Assembly (NCBI GenBank): GCA_035499415.1
Contig: DATJYV010000139.1
Coordinates: 1 to 13,033 of the forward strand
Length of the DNA: 13,033 nt
Origin: DATJYV01 sp035499415
GTDB lineage: Bacteria; Bacteroidota; Ignavibacteria; UBA10030
Direction: 5' to 3'
In this document: positions 7,009-13,033 of the stretch, piece after piece
How the letters are laid out: every line of letters begins with the position of its first letter
Numbering within the stretch: position 1 is the stretch's first letter
Made by a program: the position numbers and the translations under genes
The notes under the pieces: model-generated
Database searches by the model: none
Seen by the model: only the letters and a program-made list of their open reading frames with translations
What the model was told of the DNA's origin: nothing

Positions 7009-10000
7009 TCACGTTCGTGGAGCTTCATCCTTCCCTTCCGCCCCCATCTTTGCAAGTTCCGCAAGTCTCTTCTCTCCGTACGCGACGCGCGTGATCGCCA
7101 CAAATAACGCCGGGACGACGAAGATGGCGAGCAGCGTCGCCGCGAGCATCCCGCCGAGCACAGTCCAACCTATGGTCGACCGTGCCTGGGCGCCGGCTCC
7201 GCTCGAAAATGCGAGCGGTGTTACGCCGAGGATGAATGCCATCGAAGTCATGAGAATTGGGCGCAGTCGGAGCTTGGCGGCTTCAATGGTCGCCGTCACC
7301 AGGGGAATTCCCCGGTCGACCCGGCCGCGCGCAAACTCTACGATGAGGATCGCATTCTTCGCCGCCAACCCGATCAGCGTGATCAATCCAATCTGCGCGT
7401 AGACGTTGTTGCTCAGGCCCGGCAAAAATGTCAGCGTCAGGATGGCGCCGAATGCGCCGATGGGGACCGCAAGGAGCACCGCAAAGGGGACCGTCCAGCT
7501 CTCGTAGAGGGCGGCAAGAAAAAGGAAAACGAAGAGAATCGAAAGCGCAAAAATTGCGACCTTGCTTCCCCCGGCATTAATCTCCTCGCGCGAGAGCCCC
7601 GAGAACTCATATCCGTAACCCGATGGGAGAACGTTCGCAGCCACCTCCCGCAGGGCATCGATTGCCTGGCCGCTGCTGTAGCCCGGAGCGGCACTCCCGT
7701 TGATCTCGGCCGTCCGGAACAGGTTATAGTGCGTGATCAGCGGCGCGTTCTCCACGACCTTGTATTCGATGAACGTGCTCATGGGGATCAACTCGCCGGC
7801 TGAATTCTTGACGTAGTACTTCATCAGATTCTGTATGTCCGCCCTGTAGGACGTGTCGGCCTGGGCCACGACGTGAAAATTCCTTCCGTAGAGGGTGAAA
7901 TCATTGACGTACCGGCTTCCCAGATATGTCTGCATCGTCGAAAAAACGTCGGCGATTGATACGCCCAGCTTCTTGCATTTTTCCCGGTCGACATTGATCT
8001 GGTATCCCGGCGTGCGTGCCGTGAAGAAGGAAAATGCCCGGCTGATCTCCGGGCGCTTGTTGGCCGCCGCGACAAACGTCTGCACGGTTCGTTCGAACTG
8101 CCTGATATCATCCGTGCTCTCGTGCTGTTCAAGTTCGAATGTGAATCCGCCCGTCTGGCCGAGCCCCGGGATCGCCGGAGGCGAGATGACGACGACGTTG
8201 GCCCCGCTGATGGCCGAAAACTTCTGCTGCAGCGATGCGATGATTGCTCCCAGCTGGAGCGACCGGTCTTTCCGGTCATCCCACGGTTTTAACTGCGCGA
8301 AGACCGTTCCGCTGTTCGACTTGGTTGCGAACGTTATGACATTGAGTCCCCCGAGGGCGGCAAAGTGTGCAATCCCCGGCGTTTGCTGCAGCGTGCTCAT
8401 CATCGAGTTCAAGACTTCGAGGCTTCTGCTCGTCGAAGATGCTTCGGGCAATTCGAAGGTCACGTAGAGCCGTCCTTCGTCCTCGGTCGGGATGAAACCG
8501 GTCGGTTTGTTTCGGAAGAGCCAAAGCGTCCCGATGTAAAGGATCGTCAGCAGGACAAGGACAAGGCCGGAGCGCGCAATCGACTTTCGAACGCCGTACG
8601 CATACGAATTGGTCGTGCGCTGGAACCATCGGTTGAACAGCGCAAACCCTTTGCTCAAGCCGTGAGGTTCCCGGTCGTCGCGCGACGGCTTTAGAAACAA
8701 GGAGCAGAGCGCGGGCGTGAGCGAAAGGGCAACGAACGCCGAGATGAGTACCGAGACCGCAATCGTGATGGCAAATTGCTGGTAGAGTCGGCCGAGAATC
8801 CCGGGGATAAAGCCGACGGGCACAAAGACGGCGGCAAGGATCAGGGCGATCGCGACCACAGGGCCCGAAATTTCCTCCATCGCTCTCTCCGTCGCTTCGC
8901 GCGCAGACAAGCCTTCACGGTCGATGTAATGCTGGACCGCTTCCACGACGATGATGGCATCGTCCACGACGATACCGATTGCCAGCACAAAGCCGAACAT
9001 TGTGAGGACGTTGATCGTAAAATGCAGGGGTCCGAAGAACGCGAATGTTCCGATGAGCGAGACGGGGATCGCGAGGACCGGGATGAGGGTCGCGCGGCCG
9101 CTTTGAAGGAAGAGAAACACCACGAGCACGACGAGGCCCAACGCTTCGAGGAGGGTGATGACGACTTCGGCGATCGAAACCTTGACGACTGAAACCGATT
9201 CGAAGGGAATGACGTAATCGACATCCTTCGGGAAGGATTTCTTCAGCTCCCCCAGTGTTTTGTAGATTCCGTCGGCGACCTCGAGGGCGTTACTCCCCGG
9301 CGCCTGGTAGACGAGGAGGTACGACGCCCGCTTCCCGTCCACGAACGAATTGCTGGCATAGCTGAACTTACCGAGCTGAACGCGGGCGACATCCCGCAGA
9401 TGAATTTCCGAGCCGTCGCGAGGGTTTGCACGCACGACGATATTGCTGAATTGCTCCTCCGTATTGAGACGGCTGTTTGTTAATACCGTGTACTCAAACG
9501 CCTGGAGGTTCGATTGCGGGGGCGCCCCGACGGCTCCCGCGGCGATCTGAATATTTTGCTCCGTCAGGGCATTGACGACGTCGTTGGTCGTCAGGCCGCG
9601 CTGTGCGAGCTGGTCCGGTTCCAGCCAGATGCGCATGCTGAAGTCATCCGCGCGCGTGAAGACATCCCCCACGCCGTTCACGCGGAGCAGCGCATCGCGG
9701 ACGAAAATGTTCGTGTAATTATCGAGAAACGTGACACCGTGCGTTCCCTGCGGGGAGAAGATCGCAACGAGCAGCAGGATGCTCGGATTCCGTTTTCTCG
9801 TCGTCAACCCCAATCGCTTCACGTCGTCCGGAAGTTGAGGGGTCGCAATGCCGACGCGATTCTGTATGTCGAGCGCGGCGATGTCGGCGTTGGTCCCCAC
9901 CGTCAACGTCACCGTGATGGTAGTGCGACCGTCGCTCGTACTGTTCCCCTGCATGTACGCCATCCCCGGCGTGCCGTTCACCTGCGATTCGATGGGCGTG

Positions 10001-10188
10001 GTCACGGTCTGCTCGACGGTCTGGGCATCCGCGCCGTTGAAAACACCGCTTATCTGGACCGTGGGGGGTGTGATGTCGGGATACTGACTCACCGGGAGGT
10101 TGGATATCGAAAGCACGCCGAGAAGCACGATGACGATCGAAATGACGATCGCCGTCACGGGTCTCCGGATGAACGTATTGGCTATCAT
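7009..10188 (-). CDS. RND multidrug efflux pump, AcrB/MexB (HAE1) type
   Basis: The inner-membrane, proton-driven transporter of a tripartite efflux system, 1059 residues (AcrB is 1049). The N-terminus MIANTFIRRPVTAIVISI and first helix are typical, followed by QYPDITPP (35-42). Proton-relay residues are present: Asp409-Asp410 in GIVVDDAIIVVEA (helix 4), Lys944 in GLAAKNAILIVEFARG (helix 10), and Arg976 and Thr981 in RLRPILMTS (helix 11). Two large periplasmic loops (about 30-335 and 560-870) lie between helices 1-2 and 7-8, as expected from internal duplication. It is the last gene of the operon, 34 bp after the adaptor. Its 3' end converges on the ABC-F gene with 49 bp between stops and no obvious intrinsic terminator. 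HAE1 pumps usually export drugs, dyes, detergents or bile salts; the actual substrates are unknown. Confidence 0.96.
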   Translation of the reverse strand: MIANTFIRRPVTAIVISIVIVLLGVLSISNLPVSQYPDITPPTVQISGVFNGADAQTVEQTVTTPIESQVNGTPGMAYMQGNSTSDGRTTITVTLTVGTNADIAALDIQNRVGIATPQLPDDVKRLGLTTRKRNPSILLLVAIFSPQGTHGVTFLDNYTNIFVRDALLRVNGVGDVFTRADDFSMRIWLEPDQLAQRGLTTNDVVNALTEQNIQIAAGAVGAPPQSNLQAFEYTVLTNSRLNTEEQFSNIVVRANPRDGSEIHLRDVARVQLGKFSYASNSFVDGKRASYLLVYQAPGSNALEVADGIYKTLGELKKSFPKDVDYVIPFESVSVVKVSIAEVVITLLEALGLVVLVVFLFLQSGRATLIPVLAIPVSLIGTFAFFGPLHFTINVLTMFGFVLAIGIVVDDAIIVVEAVQHYIDREGLSAREATERAMEEISGPVVAIALILAAVFVPVGFIPGILGRLYQQFAITIAVSVLISAFVALSLTPALCSLFLKPSRDDREPHGLSKGFALFNRWFQRTTNSYAYGVRKSIARSGLVLVLLTILYIGTLWLFRNKPTGFIPTEDEGRLYVTFELPEASSTSRSLEVLNSMMSTLQQTPGIAHFAALGGLNVITFATKSNSGTVFAQLKPWDDRKDRSLQLGAIIASLQQKFSAISGANVVVISPPAIPGLGQTGGFTFELEQHESTDDIRQFERTVQTFVAAANKRPEISRAFSFFTARTPGYQINVDREKCKKLGVSIADVFSTMQTYLGSRYVNDFTLYGRNFHVVAQADTSYRADIQNLMKYYVKNSAGELIPMSTFIEYKVVENAPLITHYNLFRTAEINGSAAPGYSSGQAIDALREVAANVLPSGYGYEFSGLSREEINAGGSKVAIFALSILFVFLFLAALYESWTVPFAVLLAVPIGAFGAILTLTFLPGLSNNVYAQIGLITLIGLAAKNAILIVEFARGRVDRGIPLVTATIEAAKLRLRPILMTSMAFILGVTPLAFSSGAGAQARSTIGWTVLGGMLAATLLAIFVVPALFVAITRVAYGEKRLAELAKMGAEGKDEAPRT

Positions 10189-10222
10189 ACGCCGCCGTCA
10201 GCTATTCCGCCCGCGTCCATCG

Positions 10223-11353
10223 TTAACGGGGCTTCGCGTTGGCGCCCGGGCTTGAGGTCGTGACCGGGGAATCTTCCCGGAGCCGCTGAATTCCTTCCAC
10301 GGCTATCTGCTCGCCCGCCTTCAAGCCGTCATTCACAAGGACCTTATCGTTCATCGTCATGCCCAGCGATATTCTTCGCTGAGAAACTCTCCCATTCCTG
10401 ATGACGAACACCGAATACTCTCCCATCTGTTCCACAACCGCTTTGTACGGAATCAACAAGCTCCCCGGTTCATTTCTGGACATCACCCGGACATTGCACG
10501 TAAGACCCGCTTTGAGAATGTTTTGACCGTTGGGCACGAACAGCCGTGCACGAAGAGTTCCCGTCTGGGAGTCGACGGCCCGGTCCAGAAAGCTCAGGTG
10601 CCCGGAGAAAGGATAGATGGACTGGTCGGGCAGGACGAGCGTGAATGTGGAGTCCCTGCTTTCGGGTTTTTTCCCCAGCAGTTCGGTGAATCGGCCGATC
10701 TGTTTTTCGTCTACGAAAAAATCCACGGCCATCGGGTCATCGGAAGAGATGGTGTTCAGGAGCGTCTGACCCGCGTCCACCGCTGAACCGAGCTTCACCT
10801 GGGAGATACCGATCGTCCCGTCGAATGGCGCGATGATGACAGCATAGCGGAGGTTCGTCTGCTCGTTATTGACATTTGCGTCGGCTGCAACGAGCTGCAT
10901 TTTCGCAGATTGCAGGTCGGCGCGCGCATGCTCGAGCGTCTGTCGCGCAACGGCATCGTGCTTGGCGAGATCGGTGTAGCGGTCGACATCCTGGCGGATC
11001 TTCTCCAGATTTGCGCGCGCGACGTTGCGGTTCGCGATGGCCTGGTCGTACTCCGCCTGGTAGCGCTGCTGGTCAATCGTATACAGCGTCTCCCCTTTCC
11101 GAACATGCTGGCCTTCGTGAAACTTCATGGCGGTGATGTATCCCGAAACCTGCGGCCGGAGTTCGACCTGGTTCATGGCAACAACAGTCGCAGGATAGAT
11201 ATCATAAAACGACACGGTCCCCGGCTCGATCGTGTACGCGACGACAGGGGTGGGGGGTGGATCCTTCACCTCATTCGTCCGGTTGCCCGAGCATGATATC
11301 ATGAGCACGAGAAGCGCGCTCGCCGCGTAGAGCAAAACAATTCGATCAGTCAT
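10223..11353 (-). CDS. RND efflux periplasmic adaptor (membrane fusion protein, AcrA/MexA type)
   Basis: The adaptor that joins the inner-membrane pump to the outer-membrane channel, 376 residues. A hydrophobic N-terminus ends in LMISC (Cys21), a plausible if imperfect lipobox, so the mature protein is probably a lipoprotein. The two lipoyl half-motifs lie at about 62-95 (VELRPQVSGYI..FHEGQHVRKGETLY) and 168-203 (LRYAVIIAPFDGTIG...VDAGQTLL). Between them is an alpha-helical hairpin (96-165) of the length that docks with TolC-type channels. A beta-barrel and membrane-proximal domain follow (about 205-360). It starts 18 bp after the channel gene stop and ends 34 bp before the pump, so co-transcription is almost certain. 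GGAA just before the ATG may serve as a weak ribosome-binding site. Confidence 0.94.
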   Translation of the reverse strand: MTDRIVLLYAASALLVLMISCSGNRTNEVKDPPPTPVVAYTIEPGTVSFYDIYPATVVAMNQVELRPQVSGYITAMKFHEGQHVRKGETLYTIDQQRYQAEYDQAIANRNVARANLEKIRQDVDRYTDLAKHDAVARQTLEHARADLQSAKMQLVAADANVNNEQTNLRYAVIIAPFDGTIGISQVKLGSAVDAGQTLLNTISSDDPMAVDFFVDEKQIGRFTELLGKKPESRDSTFTLVLPDQSIYPFSGHLSFLDRAVDSQTGTLRARLFVPNGQNILKAGLTCNVRVMSRNEPGSLLIPYKAVVEQMGEYSVFVIRNGRVSQRRISLGMTMNDKVLVNDGLKAGEQIAVEGIQRLREDSPVTTSSPGANAKPR

Positions 11354-11371
11354 GGATTCCGTTCCGTTCTG

Positions 11372-12709
11372 TTACTCGTTGGGCTGAATGGCGCCCAGGG
11401 CCCGTTCAACGTCCAGCTTGCTGCTGAGGACCTCGTAAAACGCGTTTGCCTCATTCGCCTGCGCAGTCCGCAGGTCCGTCTCCGCGATGATGACCTCCAG
11501 ATACGATTTCGTCCCCGCTTTGTACTGGAGTTGAATCGTCTTGTACACATCGCGAGCAAGTTCGAGATTTTGTTTCAGGACCCGATAGTTGTTTAGATTA
11601 CTTTTATACGACGCGATCGCTGCTGCAAACTCCGCGTCGATGGAATTCCGCAATGCGACAAGGTCCAGGTCCGCCCGTTCTACTTCCAACTCCGCCTCCC
11701 TGATTTCCTGGATTCTCTTCCCCCCCAGGAAGATCGGGAAGGAGAGTTCGAGTCCGACATTTGAATTGGGATAGCTCTGGCCGTACAGACGACGCAACTC
11801 GACGCTTTGATAGTTGAGGTCGTAGTTGCCGAACGCAGTCAGGGAAGGAAGAAAGCCCCACTCCGCATACGAGACGTTCGCCTCCTGCAAGCGCTTTTGA
11901 GTTACCAGCGACTGGTATTCGACTCTTTTCTCATAACTGAGAGTCTGTGCGGTGTCGAGCGATGCATCCCGCTCCAGCCGCGTGCTGTCGTACTCGACGC
12001 TCAGTGTCGAATCCGACGGATAGCCCATCTCTTCCTTCAGAAACGCAAGCCGTGTCTTCAGGAGTTCTTCGTACTGCCTCTTCTCCGCCTTCGCGTTGTT
12101 GAGCGCAATGGAGGCCCGCTGATAATCGATCTTGTCGACCACCCCGGCATGGTACTGACTGTAGGCGTCCTTAAGACTCTGTTCCAGACGCACGATATCT
12201 TCCGACAGCAAATCGACCTGCTTCGCCGTTGTGAGAACAGCATAGTACGCCTTGCTGACGCCGACGACCACCGCGATCTTTTGCGATGCCGTCCGTTGGC
12301 GCACGCGGATTCTCACATCCTCGGCGGTACTGCTTGCGAACAGAGCATCCCTGTTAAAAATCGTCTGGGTTACGGAGAACTGGCCGTTCGAAGTATTGTC
12401 AAGGCCCTCCGGAACTGCGGTTCCCCCGACAATCGTGACCGGCAATTGCGGGCTGTGGAGGATTGAAAAGTTGAAATTGATCTGGGGGTACCAATCCGCG
12501 AGTTTGCTGCTGATCTCTCTCTCGGTGATCTCCTCATCGGTAAGAGACTGACGAATTGCAGGATGGTGGATGAGCGCGAAGCGAACGCAATCTTCAAGCT
12601 GCTTCGGATAAGCGGCTGAATCCTCACCACCCCGCGCTCGCGCAGGTTGAGAAGACGCTATCAGGAATACGCTCAAGAGGAGAATCCATAAGCGTTTGCG
12701 GCGGCCCAT
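11372..12709 (-). CDS. TolC-family outer-membrane efflux channel
   Basis: The outer-membrane and periplasmic-tunnel component of the efflux system. From the ATG at 12709 the protein is 445 residues and begins MGRRKRLWILLLSVFLIASSQ with ARA just after, a clear signal peptide with an Ala-X-Ala cleavage site. The frame continues upstream to a TTG at 12775, but that would put 22 residues in front of the signal peptide and start inside the probable promoter. The mature protein shows the TolC internal repeat: two similar halves, each with long helices. Examples are LEDCVRFALIHHPAI with WYPQINFNFS near the start, and EWGFLPSLTAFGNYD then YKAGTKSYLEVIIAETDLRTAQ in the second half. It is the first gene of the operon. 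Channel-first order is common for such operons outside the Enterobacteria. No regulator gene adjoins it. Confidence 0.93.
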   Translation of the reverse strand: MGRRKRLWILLLSVFLIASSQPARARGGEDSAAYPKQLEDCVRFALIHHPAIRQSLTDEEITEREISSKLADWYPQINFNFSILHSPQLPVTIVGGTAVPEGLDNTSNGQFSVTQTIFNRDALFASSTAEDVRIRVRQRTASQKIAVVVGVSKAYYAVLTTAKQVDLLSEDIVRLEQSLKDAYSQYHAGVVDKIDYQRASIALNNAKAEKRQYEELLKTRLAFLKEEMGYPSDSTLSVEYDSTRLERDASLDTAQTLSYEKRVEYQSLVTQKRLQEANVSYAEWGFLPSLTAFGNYDLNYQSVELRRLYGQSYPNSNVGLELSFPIFLGGKRIQEIREAELEVERADLDLVALRNSIDAEFAAAIASYKSNLNNYRVLKQNLELARDVYKTIQLQYKAGTKSYLEVIIAETDLRTAQANEANAFYEVLSSKLDVERALGAIQPNE

Positions 12710-12741
12710 CGACAAATTTTTAGATCGTAAGCGAAGATAAA

Positions 12742-12776
12742 AATATACAATTTTATTGGTAAATCCGCCACGCAAA
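12742..12776 (-). promoter_or_regulatory. Candidate promoter of the efflux operon
   Basis: This AT-rich stretch just upstream of the channel gene stands out from its GC-rich surroundings. On the minus strand it contains TATATT (12747-12742), about 33 bp before the ATG, a fair -10 element but without a good -35 partner. Alternatively TTTG (12776-12773), 17 bp, then TAAAATTG (12755-12748) approximates the Bacteroidota pattern TTTG/TAnnTTTG with one mismatch and slightly short spacing. The position is convincing; the exact boxes are not. Confidence 0.35.
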
Positions 12777-12785
12777 CGTATCCGG

Positions 12786-12922
12786 ATCGTCGCAAGTTTT
12801 CAACCGGCCGTCACCCTGAACTTCAGCTGCTGAAACTCCGCGGGAGACGGATTCGCATTTCGCACAGAGTTCAGCATGATGCTTCCCTCACAAGTCAGAA
12901 TTCGTTGAATTGAGGAGACGAG
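12786..12922 (+). repeat. Decayed repeat related to the family B element, upstream of the efflux operon
   Basis: CGTCACCCTGAACTT (12809-12823) matches the start of the shared core and GAGTTCAGCATGA (12867-12879) matches its end, but the first hairpin is missing. The 3' flank confirms kinship with the element at 488-645 read on the minus strand: GCTTCC, then 19 unrelated bases, then TGAATTGAGGA (12906-12916) occurs in both with identical spacing. The ends are degenerate (GAGACGAG instead of GACACTAC), so the copy looks old. A small palindrome TTCAGC-T-GCTGAA (12822-12834) lies inside. It starts about 10 bp upstream of the candidate operon promoter. The left boundary is approximate. Confidence 0.55.
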
Positions 12923-13033
12923 TCTTATCGGCCTCATTTCGCGGTCTAATCCCCTCACCCCTCTATTCCTGAGTCATGTTGACAAACATTTTTGGCCTCC
13001 GCGAGGTTCCGCGTCAAAGGCCGGAGCGGGGCA
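12923..13033. other. Right-edge intergenic sequence, no gene recognised
   Basis: No open frame that I can support runs to the window edge. GGCCT (12993-12997) and AGGCC (13018-13022) could pair around a GC-rich loop, giving a weak hairpin. Nothing else is evident. Confidence 0.4.

Noticed and set aside
9514..10263. 249-codon open frame on the plus strand
   Set aside because: It lies opposite the RND pump and adaptor genes, is very rich in Arg, His and Asp with no recognisable domain, and is a typical antisense shadow in GC-rich coding DNA.
11807..12466. 219-codon open frame on the plus strand
   Set aside because: It is antisense to the TolC-like gene, which has a clear signal peptide and family pattern; the antisense product has no recognisable features.
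12710..12775. TTG start extending the outer-membrane channel by 22 residues
   Set aside because: It would place residues before a well-formed signal peptide and overlaps the AT-rich promoter candidate.
12979..12984. TTGACA resembling a -35 box near the right edge
   Set aside because: No -10 element follows at a suitable distance and no gene start is visible before the edge.
1..13033. tRNA, rRNA or CRISPR array
   Set aside because: No cloverleaf-like segment, no rRNA-like sequence and no regularly spaced identical repeats were found; the repeats present are few, widely spaced and have inverted ends.

Overview
The window looks like an ordinary chromosomal segment of a Gram-negative, moderately GC-rich bacterium. 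A complete tripartite RND efflux system with a TolC-type outer-membrane channel, a lipoprotein-like adaptor and a secreted Ntn-hydrolase implies an outer membrane. Starts mostly lack strong Shine-Dalgarno sequences, and one upstream region loosely fits a Bacteroidota-type promoter. A member of the Bacteroidota/Ignavibacteria/Chlorobi side of the FCB group is therefore plausible, but this is a weak inference.

Layout, left to right. (i) Bases 1-140, minus strand: N-terminal DNA-binding part of a LacI-family regulator, cut by the window edge. (ii) Bases 141-852: a long intergenic region with two perfect inverted repeats, a 9-bp direct repeat at 21-bp spacing, and a short inverted-repeat element (488-645) with an apparent 8-9 bp target duplication. 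(iii) Bases 853-2055, plus strand: mannonate dehydratase UxuA (hexuronate catabolism), divergent from the regulator, which is a reasonable candidate to control it. (iv) Bases 2295-4478, minus strand: a secreted penicillin-acylase-family Ntn-hydrolase, bracketed by two copies of one MITE-like element (2121-2297 and 4651-4803) in the same orientation. One copy supplies the stop codon of the acylase. (v) Bases 4977-6959, plus strand: a two-domain ABC-F ATPase of the YheS/YdiF type, acting on ribosomes rather than in transport. (vi) Bases 7009-12709, minus strand: a compact operon transcribed TolC-like channel, then adaptor, then AcrB-like RND pump. It converges on the ABC-F gene with a 49-bp gap. 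(vii) Bases 12710-13033: the promoter region of that operon and a decayed fourth relative of the repeat.

The protein-coding genes are familiar families and I see no new protein system. The least explained feature is the dispersed repeat. Three full copies share a core of two hairpins but carry two different sets of terminal inverted repeats. Two stem positions change in a compensatory way between copies, which suggests that the folded form (cruciform DNA or RNA) has been maintained.
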